Below the pieces are notes generated by a model. That model was not told where the DNA came from, ran no database searches, and was given only the letters and a program-made list of their open reading frames with translations. A stretch of 54,420 bases of DNA, from the NCBI GenBank assembly GCA_949285025.1, contig CASDXG010000105.1, positions 1 to 54,420 of the forward strand, in the 5' to 3' direction. A program made the translations under genes and the position numbers. Positions 1 through 8,357 of the stretch are shown in pieces. Each line of letters starts with the position of its first letter. The first letter of the stretch is position 1. This DNA comes from an uncultured Bacteroides sp. (GTDB taxonomy: Bacteria > Bacteroidota > Bacteroidia > Bacteroidales > Bacteroidaceae).

Positions 1-48
1 AGGAGGAATCTTGTAACTGATATAAATTGTAACATATGGGTTCAACAA

Positions 49-97
49 AACAATAGCGGCTGATACTATTAGGTTCATAGTGACAGTCGCTATTGTT
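49..97. repeat. Long imperfect inverted repeat (possible structured RNA)
   Basis: A perfect 10-bp arm pair (AACAATAGCG at 49-58, CGCTATTGTT at 88-97) encloses further pairing: CTG at 60-62 with CAG at 84-86, and ACTAT at 65-69 with ATAGT at 77-81. Together they form one long hairpin with small internal loops. No convincing gene covers positions 1-180. There is a 20-codon open frame on plus ending at TGA 61-63, and a roughly 30-codon open frame on minus running off the window edge; I recognise neither. It could be the 3' structure of a gene outside the window, a small RNA, or a remnant of a repeat element. Confidence 0.4.
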
Positions 98-193
98 GTA
101 TATAAAGGTTTAATACCTGTAGTTGGCCGAATACTTACCAAGTAAAAGACCGTGAGCTTTTCCTATAAAGGAATCAATGTTCTTAAGTAAACA

Positions 194-242
194 CAATAAG
201 AGAGAGAATGATTTTCTTGAAATCATTCTCTCTCTCTTATTG
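194..242 (-). terminator. Strong hairpin after the exbD operon
   Basis: Arms at 194-214 and 220-242 pair almost completely around a 5-base loop; the right arm has one extra CT. It lies 11 bases past the stop of the last exbD gene on minus. There is no good T run after the stem on minus, so it may stabilise the 3' end rather than terminate classically. Confidence 0.55.
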
Positions 243-252
243 AAAGCACTAA

Positions 253-717
253 TTATTGCCGCAATGCCGCAGAATAATTAATCTTTAATGCATAAGCTTG
301 ACGAAGTGCTTGCTTCACTTCCGTTACGATACCCATCTTCGTCTGCGCGTCAACCTTTAAGGAAACAGTCATATATGGCTGATCAACTTCGCTCATGTTT
401 TCACGCTCCGAATAGATATATTCCTGTACTTCCGACGCCTCAGCAAATTTATCATTCAACTGAATACGGTCAGCAGTACCCATCTTCTTCTGGAATTCTT
501 CCAAAGGTTTCCCTATATAAATAAAAGAAACCAAAGACTTCTTTTCCAATTTCTCCAATTCTGTTGCAGCAGGAACTCTGAATCGTACCATCAAAGTCAC
601 TTCACGCATTGTTGTCACAATCATAAAGAAGAACAACACGGTAAAGATAAGGTCAGGCAAAGATGATGTATTCAATTCAGGCATCTCACGCTTGCCACTC
701 TTATTAAATTTTCCCAT
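253..717 (-). CDS. exbD: ExbD/TolR-type biopolymer transport protein (second copy)
   Basis: ExbD-family subunit of the proton-driven inner-membrane motor that energises TonB. One N-terminal membrane segment (about residues 23-38) follows Asp22, at the position of the family's proton-carrying aspartate (DLIFTVLFFF). The rest is a periplasmic domain of about 110 residues. It is 154 aa, a usual ExbD length. It is the last gene of a minus-strand cluster (exbB, membrane protein, exbD, exbD) and starts 3 bases after the preceding exbD stops, so the two are surely cotranscribed. Two non-identical ExbD proteins in one cluster are common in Bacteroidales. The family call is firm; which TonB it serves is inference, though a tonB gene lies 4 kb upstream. 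Confidence 0.9.
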   Translation of the reverse strand: MGKFNKSGKREMPELNTSSLPDLIFTVLFFFMIVTTMREVTLMVRFRVPAATELEKLEKKSLVSFIYIGKPLEEFQKKMGTADRIQLNDKFAEASEVQEYIYSERENMSEVDQPYMTVSLKVDAQTKMGIVTEVKQALRQAYALKINYSAALRQ

Positions 718-720
718 AAC

Positions 721-1308
721 TTATTTTCCTAGATATTTTCTCGGTTCTGCTTCAGATATCTTCTGCGGATAATAATCGATAACCGCCTCTTTTTCTTCAT
801 CAGAACATTCAGCGAAAGACTTACCAAATTGGCTTTGAGACAATTCATTACGCAATTCATTGTAAGCAGCCACCAGTTCGTTCTGAACTTGAATATACAT
901 CTCGTAGCTTGTATCGACATCGTTCTGCACAGAAATTACATGCTTATCCGTAAGCATAACATCCCCAAAGAAAGGAAGAGTTTTAGGGTGTTTCTCCGGT
1001 AAGTTGTCATCATTATTCGGATTTGCAATAAATTCCTTCGCTTTTTCTCTCAATTGAGTTACATCCAATATTTCCCCATTTACCAACAACTCATTGAACT
1101 TATTAAGCCGAACCTGAAGGACATTACGTTCTTTTACAATCGTATTATCAGTCTGTTCCTGGCTCTCAGGAGGAGGAGGCAAACGTCTTGCCAATCCACG
1201 ATCCGTATCCATTGAGGTAGTCACAAGGAAAAAGATAAGTAACATAAAAGAAATATCAGCCGTAGAAGTAGCATTAATTCCCGGTACTTTTCTTTTTGTT
1301 TTTGCCAT
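721..1308 (-). CDS. exbD: ExbD/TolR-type biopolymer transport protein (first copy)
   Basis: ExbD-family protein of 195 aa. A basic N-terminus is followed by Asp18 and a single membrane helix (about 19-33), the arrangement seen in ExbD/TolR. It is some 40 residues longer than its neighbour, with a longer periplasmic domain containing charged stretches. It lies 33 bases after the small membrane protein and 3 bases before the second exbD on minus. It probably forms a mixed ExbD unit inside an ExbB pentamer. Nothing in it looks damaged, unlike the exbB gene of the same cluster. Confidence 0.88.
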   Translation of the reverse strand: MAKTKRKVPGINATSTADISFMLLIFFLVTTSMDTDRGLARRLPPPPESQEQTDNTIVKERNVLQVRLNKFNELLVNGEILDVTQLREKAKEFIANPNNDDNLPEKHPKTLPFFGDVMLTDKHVISVQNDVDTSYEMYIQVQNELVAAYNELRNELSQSQFGKSFAECSDEEKEAVIDYYPQKISEAEPRKYLGK

Positions 1309-1341
1309 TTTTACTAGCTCTTTGAAAAAACTGTATAACTA

Positions 1342-1806
1342 TTATTTTTTAAATACCCCGAACAAATTGAGCAATGTTGCAATCGAAGCTATGATCAACA
1401 GTACATAAGTTGAATAAATAAACATATCAGTTACTTTCAACATTGTAGGATCATCATAAATACCACTGCCACCCAACATTACCGGGACATCAGAACCTAT
1501 AGCATATGTAACGAACAACAAAACAATCAAGCCAACAAAACCAAGTAAAGATTTAATTGTACTAGCTGGATTATCTCTTAATGAAGCTACAATTTGTACG
1601 ATTGCAGCAATAACCGTTACAGCAACACAGACAAAAAACATAAAATACATCAGATACATCAAGGCCGGAGTATTAACCGGTTCATTGAGCTGTGCTTCAT
1701 TTAAATGTTCATATCCTACTCCGAAAAATAACGCTAATACTATTAAAATAACAGCAATGCATACATAAAAAACGTAGTAAGATATTTTATATGATAACTT
1801 AGCCAT
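1342..1806 (-). CDS. Four-helix membrane protein of the ExbB/ExbD cluster
   Basis: A 154-aa hydrophobic protein with about four membrane segments (roughly 9-29, 48-70, 84-104, 131-149) and almost no soluble domain. I do not recognise a characterised family. Its position between exbB (8 bases upstream) and exbD (33 bases downstream) suggests it works with the ExbB-ExbD motor, possibly as an assembly or accessory subunit; that is inference from context. ATG start, no alternative nearby. Confidence 0.7.
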   Translation of the reverse strand: MAKLSYKISYYVFYVCIAVILIVLALFFGVGYEHLNEAQLNEPVNTPALMYLMYFMFFVCVAVTVIAAIVQIVASLRDNPASTIKSLLGFVGLIVLLFVTYAIGSDVPVMLGGSGIYDDPTMLKVTDMFIYSTYVLLIIASIATLLNLFGVFKK

Positions 1807-1814
1807 TGTACTAA

Positions 1815-2612
1815 TTATTTTTTGTATTTCAAGTTATATTTCATGATTGTATCAAGCAACGTGATAGAAGCATCTTCCATCTGGCTTGTGATAGCTTCAA
1901 TTTTAGACAATATATAGTTATAGAATACTTGAAGAATCAAAGCTACAATCAAACCGAAAATAGTAGTAATCAAAGCAACTTTCATACCTCCAGCTACGAC
2001 TGTCGGAGAAATATCGCCTGCGCGTTGTATATCATCGAACGCCATCACCATACCAATCACGGTACCCAAGAAACCTAAAGACGGAGCCATTGCTATAAAC
2101 AATGTAATCCATGAGCATCCTTTTTCCAAATAACCGGCCTGAACACCGCCATAAGAAACGACTGAACGCTCTACAACATCTAAGCCTTAATCGATTCTCA
2201 TCAATCCCTGATAGCAAATAGAAGCGACTGGACCGCGAGTGTTACGGCAAATAGTCTTTGCACTTTCCACATCACCTTTCTCCAAAGCTTCTTCAATACT
2301 TGCCATTAATTTTTTCGCATTAACTTCAGCCAAGCTCAAATAAATAATACGTTCAATACAGAAAGCCAAGCCAAGTACTAAAGCGATTGCAACCAAAGAC
2401 ATAAAGCCGGCATCACCTTCAATAAATTTTGTTTTCAACTCTTTGTGCATACTGCTTTCTTCTACAACAGTCGGTTCCGTTGTACTTGCTGCAGGAGCGG
2501 CTGCTTCTGTTTGAGGCGTTGCTGCAGGCGTAGTACTTTGAGCATTTGTTGTCTGAGTCATTCCAAATGAGATTACTCCCACTACTGCAAGAATTGCAAA
2601 TAACCTTTTCAT
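1815..2612 (-). pseudogene. exbB: ExbB/TolQ/MotA-type proton channel interrupted by in-frame TAA
   Basis: Reading from ATG 2612, the frame encodes a signal-like helix (1-24), an Ala/Thr/Pro-rich linker (25-55), a membrane helix (about 71-90) and a cytoplasmic part ending in MRID. Then comes TAA at 2187-2189 (codon 142). The same frame continues without shift as GLDVVERSVVSYGG and the two conserved C-terminal membrane helices of ExbB (APSLGFLGTVIG and the final IFGLIVALILQVF helix) to a stop at 1815. Full length would be 265 aa, normal for Bacteroidales ExbB. Relatives usually have Gln or Glu at this codon, so one base change (CAA or GAA to TAA) explains it. TTG at 2129 could restart a 104-aa fragment, but that would lack the first channel helix. 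It is a recent nonsense mutation, a sequence error, or (less likely) stop read-through. Confidence 0.85.
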
Positions 2613-2685
2613 TGTGTGTCTAATTTTTAAGATTAATTAATTAATAACTGTATAATATTCACTTGTTTTTCTATTTTCTTATAGC

Positions 2686-2772
2686 GGAGAGAACGGGATT
2701 CGAACCCGTGATACGCTTTAGGCGTATACACGCTTTCCAGGCGTGCCTCTTCAACCACTCGAGCATCTCTCC
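2686..2772 (-). tRNA. tRNA-Ser (anticodon GGA)
   Basis: An 87-nt class II tRNA. Acceptor arms GGAGAGA and TCTCTCC pair. The anticodon arm is CACGC-CTGGAAA-GCGTG with anticodon GGA, reading UCC/UCU. The long variable arm (TACGC-CTAAA-GCGTA) is typical of Ser, and the T arm is ACGGG-TTCGAAT-CCCGT. CCA is not encoded. It ends 73 bases before the exbB start on the same strand with no terminator seen between them, so it may share a transcript with the exb cluster. Confidence 0.95.
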
Positions 2773-2852
2773 AAACATAACGTTTCAAAGTCCCCCTCCT
2801 ATAAGGAGAATCAATATATGCATAAAAGCATTAATAATTATATTTTCTGCTA

Positions 2853-2885
2853 CAAATATATTCTTTTTTTATTTTTTTTGTACAA
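2853..2885 (-). promoter_or_regulatory. Promoter for tRNA-Ser (and perhaps the exb cluster)
   Basis: On minus, TATATTTG (2853-2860) matches the Bacteroidota -7 box TAnnTTTG. A TTG at 2883-2885 lies 22 bases upstream as a possible -33 box. The predicted start is about 75 bases before the tRNA. No TAnnTTTG box lies between the tRNA and exbB. Confidence 0.5.
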
Positions 2886-2931
2886 CTTTACGCCCTCAAA
2901 TATGCTTATGTCGGTACAAATTTAATAAACT

Positions 2932-3720
2932 TTAAAGGCTTTTCCATCCTCTTTTGAACACTCTTAATGCATTTCCCGAAGTCACAGCATTAATTTCCGA
3001 AACCGGGCATCCATAAATCTCCGATAACTTCTCTGCTACTTTTATTAAATAAGCACTTTCATTCCTCTGACCTCGATAAGGCTCTGGCGCAAGATAAGGA
3101 GAATCTGTCTCCAACACAATCCGTTCTAGTGGTACTGATCTCAACACTTCCGGCAGATTACTTTTCCTAAAAGTTACGATTCCATTAATTCCCAACATAA
3201 ATCCATCAAATGACAACAAAACATCTGCGTCAACTTTACTTCCTGTAAAGCAATGAAAGATTCCTGATAGTTTTTCCCGGCAATAGGGCTTCATTACTTC
3301 TATTAACTCGGCAAATGCATCACGACAATGAATACTCAAAGGCAGATCATACTGTAAAGCCCATTGTATTTGCTCATCGAAAGCCTGCATCTGTTCTTTT
3401 CTATATGTTTTATCCCAATATAAATCTAAACCAACTTCGCCAATTCCCCAAATCTCCCGTCCTGAGATTAAACACTGTTTTATTACATCAAGGCGTTCTT
3501 TCCACCTAAAATCTATCGAAGTAGGATGCATCCCTATCAATGGAAAACAATTCTCATGAGCATCACAAAACGCCAGCATCGCATTCATCGAACAGTCATC
3601 AATATTAGGAATAAACATACTAAGAACACCAACCTCTGCCGCACGGATTAGAGAGAGTTCTCGATCTTCATCAAACTCTTCCGTAAAAAGGTGTGTATGT
3701 GTATCAATCAAGTACGACAT
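2932..3720 (-). CDS. tatD: TatD-family metal-dependent hydrolase/DNase
   Basis: A 262-aa TIM-barrel hydrolase of the TatD family, usually assigned 3'-5' DNase activity in DNA repair and turnover. Visible metal ligands: HxH at residues 8-10 (DTHTH), Glu in GEVGLDLYW, His in LSIHCRDA, His in IFHCFTG, and the terminal Asp motif LETDSPYLAPEP. All are present and length is normal. Its start is 6 bases after the stop of the polyprenyl synthetase on minus, so they form an operon, an association common in Bacteroidales. Function in cells is known only in outline for the family. Confidence 0.92.
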   Translation of the reverse strand: MSYLIDTHTHLFTEEFDEDRELSLIRAAEVGVLSMFIPNIDDCSMNAMLAFCDAHENCFPLIGMHPTSIDFRWKERLDVIKQCLISGREIWGIGEVGLDLYWDKTYRKEQMQAFDEQIQWALQYDLPLSIHCRDAFAELIEVMKPYCREKLSGIFHCFTGSKVDADVLLSFDGFMLGINGIVTFRKSNLPEVLRSVPLERIVLETDSPYLAPEPYRGQRNESAYLIKVAEKLSEIYGCPVSEINAVTSGNALRVFKRGWKSL

Positions 3721-3726
3721 GAGAAC

Positions 3727-4713
3727 TTACAAATTCCGATTAATCAATGTGTATACATAAGATAGCAATGGCTCTTTTCTAATAAGATCCACCTGTATTT
3801 TATCAAACAAGGCCAACCCTTCTGCATAATACTTACCAATTTCATCACGACACGCACTCGCTATTCCAACCTTGTCATAAATTGAAACCACGGCAGAAAT
3901 TTTTTCTTCTGGTACAAAATCTGCAGAAGACAACCAAAAAAGCAATTCCTTTTCAAGTTCCGTTCCTTTCGTTCTTTCCAATGCTGTAATCAGCATATAT
4001 GTTTTTTTATTGCAAAGGATATCTCCTCCAATCTTCTTTCCGAAACAAGATGGGTCTCCATAAACATCCAGATAATCATCCTGCAATTGAAAAGCCAACC
4101 CCATTTTGATTCCAAAATCATACAAAGTTTCTATATCCGCAGAAGATGCTCCGCCTAAAATCGCTCCGATTTTTAATGACGCTGCAAGCAATACCGATGT
4201 TTTAAGACGAATCATTTCAATATATTCATCTACCGTCACATTCATCCTTTTCTCAAAATCCATATCATATTGCTGACCTTCACAAACATCAAGAGCTGCT
4301 TTAGAAAATGTCGACATCACTTGCCGCATATACTCGGGCGGACAACTTTCCATCATATAATAATAAGACTTTATCAACATTGCATCACCTGACAAAACAG
4401 CCGTATTTTCATTCCATTTTTTATATACTGTAGGCCTATTGCGACGCACATCAGCTTTATCCATCAAGTCATCATGTAACAATGTAAAATTATGATAAGT
4501 CTCAATTGCAACAGCTTGAGATAATATCGAATCGACATCGTTTTTATATAAATTATAACCCAACAACATCAGCATCGGCCGGAGACGTTTCCCTCCCAAC
4601 GAAATAGCATAAAGAATCGGATTATATAGACCTGCAGGTTCTTTGACTGTAATTTGAGTTCCAATATAAGCTTGTATCTTTTCCAACAACTGTTCAGTAT
4701 TCCATATTTTCAT
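3727..4713 (-). CDS. Trans-polyprenyl diphosphate synthase (FPP/GGPP/octaprenyl type)
   Basis: Condenses isopentenyl diphosphate with an allylic primer to make an isoprenoid chain. From ATG 4713 the protein is 328 aa with GGKRLRP at 40-46, the first Asp-rich motif DDLMD at 81-85 and the second, DDYLD, at 212-216. All are diagnostic of class I trans-prenyltransferases. Chain length cannot be read safely from the sequence. An ATG at 4731 would add six residues but overlaps the tail of the tonB terminator, so 4713 is preferred. It is followed at 6 bases by tatD. ispH, another isoprenoid gene, lies nearby at 6.3 kb on the other strand. Confidence 0.9.
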   Translation of the reverse strand: MKIWNTEQLLEKIQAYIGTQITVKEPAGLYNPILYAISLGGKRLRPMLMLLGYNLYKNDVDSILSQAVAIETYHNFTLLHDDLMDKADVRRNRPTVYKKWNENTAVLSGDAMLIKSYYYMMESCPPEYMRQVMSTFSKAALDVCEGQQYDMDFEKRMNVTVDEYIEMIRLKTSVLLAASLKIGAILGGASSADIETLYDFGIKMGLAFQLQDDYLDVYGDPSCFGKKIGGDILCNKKTYMLITALERTKGTELEKELLFWLSSADFVPEEKISAVVSIYDKVGIASACRDEIGKYYAEGLALFDKIQVDLIRKEPLLSYVYTLINRNL

Positions 4714-4734
4714 GGCAAAAGATTTAATCATGAG

Positions 4735-4761
4735 AAAAAGGCTGCCCTCAACAGCAGCCTT
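4735..4761 (-). terminator. Intrinsic terminator of tonB
   Basis: On minus, AAGGCTGC (4754-4761) and GCAGCCTT (4738-4745) form an 8-bp GC-rich stem with an 8-base loop, followed by a T run (4735-4739). It lies 26 bases after the tonB stop and separates tonB from the prenyl synthase operon. Confidence 0.85.
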
Positions 4762-4786
4762 CTATAATATAAGACATCCAAGTATA

Positions 4787-5473
4787 TTAATTCAATCTAA
4801 AAAGCACAGGCAAAGTGTACCGTACGCGTACCGTTTTACCACGCTGCTCACCCGGAGTCCACTTCGGCATTCCTTTAACCACACGAACGGCTTCCTGATC
4901 CAAAGCAGCATCAACGCCACGTACGACTTGTATATCAACAATAGAACCATCCCTGTTTACAACAAACTGAAGAATGACCCGCCCCTGTATTCCTGCTTCT
5001 TGAGCTGTAACAGGATACGAAATATGATCACTCAAATATTTCATCAAAGCCTGCTGACCACCGGGAAATGACGGATCCTTTTCTACTATTTGAAAAATTT
5101 CTTCTTCCTCCGGTTCCGGCTCTTCCACAACGGGTTCTACATATTTTATCTCAACAGCCGTATTATCATCCTCGCTTGAACGGATATCACTTTCTTCCAC
5201 ATCAGCTTCATTATCCGCGATCTCCAAGATTTCTTCTTGCTTGGGGACTTCCACAGGAGGGGGTGTCGGCTTCTGTTCTTCTTGTTCTGTAATAGGAATC
5301 ATTTCCTCTTCAAAGATCGGTTCTGAGGGGCCTGCCATTACGGTAATCTGTACATCTCTTTCTGTCCATTCGAAACAAACATACATCATTCCCAATACAA
5401 GCACAAAACCAATCAGCAGCCATGTAGATTTTGACTTCTCAAGGTCTGCTTTCGGTGATTTTTTAATTTCCAT
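4787..5473 (-). CDS. tonB: Energy transducer TonB
   Basis: TonB couples the ExbB/ExbD proton motor to outer-membrane receptors. The 228-aa protein has a short basic N-terminus, one membrane helix (about 19-37), a Pro/Glu-rich periplasm-spanning region (about 50-130) and a C-terminal TonB domain (about 135-228) with SFPGG, YP and the closing VRYTLPVLFRLN strand typical of Bacteroidota TonB. It is a single-gene unit: a promoter lies just upstream and a strong terminator just downstream. Pairing with the ExbB/ExbD cluster 2 kb away is inferred from function; this species probably has several tonB genes. Confidence 0.93.
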   Translation of the reverse strand: MEIKKSPKADLEKSKSTWLLIGFVLVLGMMYVCFEWTERDVQITVMAGPSEPIFEEEMIPITEQEEQKPTPPPVEVPKQEEILEIADNEADVEESDIRSSEDDNTAVEIKYVEPVVEEPEPEEEEIFQIVEKDPSFPGGQQALMKYLSDHISYPVTAQEAGIQGRVILQFVVNRDGSIVDIQVVRGVDAALDQEAVRVVKGMPKWTPGEQRGKTVRVRYTLPVLFRLN

Positions 5474-5508
5474 AAAATTGCTTTTATTGATTAATGACTA
5501 TCTATTCG

Positions 5509-5539
5509 CAAATGTAAAAACTTTTTTTTGCAAAAACAA
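5509..5539 (-). promoter_or_regulatory. tonB promoter
   Basis: On minus: -33 TTG (5537-5539), a 20-base spacer, then -7 box TACATTTG (5509-5516). Predicted start about 5504, giving a leader of about 30 bases before ATG 5473. Confidence 0.7.
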
Positions 5540-5611
5540 TATTTGTCGAAAATTTATTTGCTCAAGAAGCATTTTATCTCATACATCAGTACATGCACAA
5601 TCTTTTTTATT

Positions 5612-5619
5612 TACCTTTG
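5612..5619 (+). promoter_or_regulatory. cmk-ispH promoter -7 box
   Basis: TACCTTTG matches TAnnTTTG. Transcription would begin near 5626, downstream of the upstream in-frame ATG at 5593, so it supports ATG 5644 as the true cmk start. Confidence 0.6.
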
Positions 5620-5643
5620 AAAGAAAATCAAATAATTATTCAC

Positions 5644-6336
5644 ATGAAAAAAATAATCATTGCCATCGATGGCTTTTCATCCTGTGGGAAAAGCACTATG
5701 GCCAAAGACCTTGCAAAAGCCATCGGATACATCTATATAGACAGCGGAGCGATGTACCGCGCCGTTACGTTATATTGTATAGAACATCATCTTTTTGATA
5801 CGAACGGGGGAATAGATGAAGATGTCCTAAAGCAAAAATTAAGCGACATAAGCATCCGGTTTCAAACAGACCCTGAAAGCAAACGCTCCATAACCTACCT
5901 CAATGGAGTAAATGTAGAAGAACGTATTCGAATGCTCGATGTTTCCTCCCTTGTAAGTCCTATTGCGGCATTAAGGTCTGTCCGCGAAACATTAGTCCGA
6001 CTACAAAAAGAAATGGGAAAGGAAAAAGGGATTGTCATGGATGGAAGGGATATAGGTACCGAAGTATTTCCTTATGCAGAATTGAAAATATTCGTTACCG
6101 CAAGTTCGGACATCCGCGCAAAACGAAGATTCGATGAATTAAGAGCAAAAGGCCAAACCGTAAACTTAGAAGAAATAAAACAGAATATTGAAGAGAGAGA
6201 CCGCATTGATCAGACACGGGAAATCAGCCCTTTGCGAAAAGCTGATGATGCAGTCTTATTAGATAACAGCTACCTAAGTATCGAAGAACAGAAGAAATGG
6301 TTAATAGAACAATACAAGAAAGCCGCCAATGCATAA
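5644..6336 (+). CDS. cmk: Cytidylate kinase
   Basis: Phosphorylates CMP/dCMP to the diphosphates. From ATG 5644 it is 230 aa, the family length, and begins [10 protein letters not shown] with the P-loop GFSSCGKST at 10-18. Further family marks are [11 protein letters not shown], the [11 protein letters not shown] segment and the basic KRRFDE lid. An upstream in-frame ATG at 5593 would add 17 residues ahead of the usual N-terminus and lies upstream of the predicted transcript start, so it is rejected. The 3' end overlaps the ispH start by 8 bases, implying translational coupling. Confidence 0.95.
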   Translation: MKKIIIAIDGFSSCGKSTMAKDLAKAIGYIYIDSGAMYRAVTLYCIEHHLFDTNGGIDEDVLKQKLSDISIRFQTDPESKRSITYLNGVNVEERIRMLDVSSLVSPIAALRSVRETLVRLQKEMGKEKGIVMDGRDIGTEVFPYAELKIFVTASSDIRAKRRFDELRAKGQTVNLEEIKQNIEERDRIDQTREISPLRKADDAVLLDNSYLSIEEQKKWLIEQYKKAANA

Positions 6337-7198
6337 ACATGTAGAAATAGACAAAAGCTCAGGCTTCTGTTTCGGCGTAACAATGGCCATAAAAAAAGCA
6401 GAAGAAGAATTGACAAAAGGTGAGACATTATATTGTTTAGGTGATATCGTACACAATGATCAAGAATGTGAACGATTAAAGAAAGCCGGGTTAATTACAA
6501 TCAATCATGAAGAATTTGCATCTCTAAGAAATGCAAAAGTCTTACTACGTGCACACGGAGAACCTCCAAGCACATACAAAATAGCCAAACGAAACAACAT
6601 CACAATTATTGATGCCACCTGCCCTGTCGTGTTGCGTCTGCAAAAACGAATAAAACAAGAATTCGATACGCAGTCCGAAAACAGAGAAGAAAAACAAATC
6701 GTAATTTATGGGAAAAACGGACATGCAGAAGTTATGGGACTGGTCGGACAAACCAATGGACATGCAATCGTTATTGAAGATTTCGAAAAAGTCTCCCGCC
6801 TTGACTTCACAAAAGATATCCGTCTTTACTCACAAACAACGAAATCTTTAGACGAATTCCGCCGCATCGTTTCTTATATTCAATCCCATATTTCTCCAAA
6901 AGCATCGTTTGAATACTACGACACCATTTGCAGACAAGTAGCCAACCGCATGCCCAATATCCAAAAGTTCGCGGCTGAACACGACCTGATATTCTTTGTC
7001 TGCGGGCCAAAAAGTTCCAATGGAAAAATTCTGTTCCAGGAATGCAAGAAGAAAAATCCGAATACATACCAGATAGACCGCCCTGAGGATATTGACCACT
7101 CTCTAGTAGAGCAGGCAAACTCTATTGGGATATGTGGAGCAACATCCACGCCCAAATGGCTGATGGAAGCCTGCAAGGAGGTGATAATGAAAGATTAA
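6329..7198 (+). CDS. ispH: 4-hydroxy-3-methylbut-2-enyl diphosphate reductase
   Basis: Last enzyme of the MEP pathway, making IPP and DMAPP with a [4Fe-4S] cluster. The three cluster cysteines are visible: Cys14 (SSGFCFG), Cys98 (DATCPVV) and Cys201 (YDTICRQV). AHGEP and the late [10 protein letters not shown] motif are also in place. At 289 aa it is a normal stand-alone IspH, not the RpsA fusion seen in some Firmicutes. It overlaps the end of cmk by 8 bases. It supplies precursors for the prenyl synthase encoded at 3.7-4.7 kb. Confidence 0.95.
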   Translation: MHKHVEIDKSSGFCFGVTMAIKKAEEELTKGETLYCLGDIVHNDQECERLKKAGLITINHEEFASLRNAKVLLRAHGEPPSTYKIAKRNNITIIDATCPVVLRLQKRIKQEFDTQSENREEKQIVIYGKNGHAEVMGLVGQTNGHAIVIEDFEKVSRLDFTKDIRLYSQTTKSLDEFRRIVSYIQSHISPKASFEYYDTICRQVANRMPNIQKFAAEHDLIFFVCGPKSSNGKILFQECKKKNPNTYQIDRPEDIDHSLVEQANSIGICGATSTPKWLMEACKEVIMKD

Positions 7199-7224
7199 AC
7201 AGCCCATAAAAAAAGTTGATTTTC

Positions 7225-7254
7225 TTGATAGAATCGGGATTTTTCGTAAATTTG
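7225..7254 (+). promoter_or_regulatory. pfkA promoter
   Basis: -33 TTG (7225-7227), 19-base spacer, -7 TAAATTTG (7247-7254). Predicted start about 7260, 24 bases before ATG 7284. Confidence 0.75.
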
Positions 7255-7283
7255 TCCCACAATTTCAAACATAAAAAGAGTTT

Positions 7284-8264
7284 ATGGGAACAATTAAATG
7301 TATCGGCATTCTCACATCAGGAGGCGATGCGCCGGGTATGAACGCAGCCATACGCGCAGTCACGCGTTCAGCTATTTTCAACGGACTTAAAGTTAAAGGT
7401 ATTTATCGCGGGTATAAAGGATTGATAACAGGAGAGATTCAGGAATTTCAGACACAAAACGTCAGCAATATCATACAGCAAGGCGGCACCATCCTGAAGA
7501 CAGCACGCTGTCAAGAATTCAAGACCCCGGAAGGACGTAAGATTGCTTACGAAACAATGCAAAGAGAAGGTATTGACGCCTTGATTGTAATTGGGGGAGA
7601 CGGATCGCTTACAGGAGCCAGACTATTGGCACAGGAATTTGATGTCCCGTGCATCGGCCTTCCAGGAACTATCGACAATGACTTGTACGGAACAGATACA
7701 ACCATCGGATATGATACGGCATTGAATACAATCATTGAAGCCGTCGATAAAATTCGCGACACCGCAACGTCTCACGAACGCCTGTTTTTCGTAGAAGTGA
7801 TGGGGCGCGATGCCGGATTCCTCGCATTAAACGGAGCAATCGCTTCCGGTGCAGAGGCTGCAATCATACCGGAATTCAACACGGAAGTCGACCAATTGGA
7901 AGAATTCATCAAGAACGGATTCCGGAAATCAAAAAACAGTTCCATCGTATTGGTTGCCGAAAGTGAAATTACTGGCGGGGCAATGCATTATGCCGAACGC
8001 GTAAAAAACGAATATCCACAATATGATGTACGGGTAACAATCTTGGGACATCTGCAACGAGGCGGAAGCCCAACTGCTCACGACCGCATAATTGCCAGCC
8101 GAATGGGCGTTGCCAGTATCGAAGCGTTGATGGAAGGACAAAGAAACGTCATGATTGGCATTGAAAATGATCAAATGGTATACGTTCCTTTTGCCAAAGC
8201 TATCAAAAACGATAAACCTATCGATCGGGAACTTGTCGCAGTACTTCGCGAACTGTCTATCTAA
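7284..8264 (+). CDS. pfkA: ATP-dependent 6-phosphofructokinase
   Basis: Phosphorylates fructose 6-phosphate in glycolysis. 326 aa, typical of bacterial PfkA. Motifs: GGDAPGMN (13-20), GGDGS (104-108), [12 protein letters not shown] with the catalytic Asp, [10 protein letters not shown] and [15 protein letters not shown]. Gly107 in GGDGS points to ATP rather than PPi as phosphoryl donor, because PPi enzymes usually carry Asp there. Own promoter and terminator, so a single-gene unit. Confidence 0.95.
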   Translation: MGTIKCIGILTSGGDAPGMNAAIRAVTRSAIFNGLKVKGIYRGYKGLITGEIQEFQTQNVSNIIQQGGTILKTARCQEFKTPEGRKIAYETMQREGIDALIVIGGDGSLTGARLLAQEFDVPCIGLPGTIDNDLYGTDTTIGYDTALNTIIEAVDKIRDTATSHERLFFVEVMGRDAGFLALNGAIASGAEAAIIPEFNTEVDQLEEFIKNGFRKSKNSSIVLVAESEITGGAMHYAERVKNEYPQYDVRVTILGHLQRGGSPTAHDRIIASRMGVASIEALMEGQRNVMIGIENDQMVYVPFAKAIKNDKPIDRELVAVLRELSI

Positions 8265-8300
8265 CCATACAATTTATCGATAGACAAAGAATCCTCATAA

Positions 8301-8347
8301 AAATAAAGGAAAGAGAATTATTGATCGTTCTCCTTCCTTTATTTTTT
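8301..8347. terminator. Bidirectional terminator between pfkA and the GH106-like gene
   Basis: Arms 8301-8317 and 8328-8344 form a 17-bp stem with one mismatch and a 10-base loop, with T runs at both ends. It serves pfkA (plus) and the glycosidase gene (minus), which converge here. Confidence 0.85.
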
Positions 8348-8357
8348 CCATTATTCC

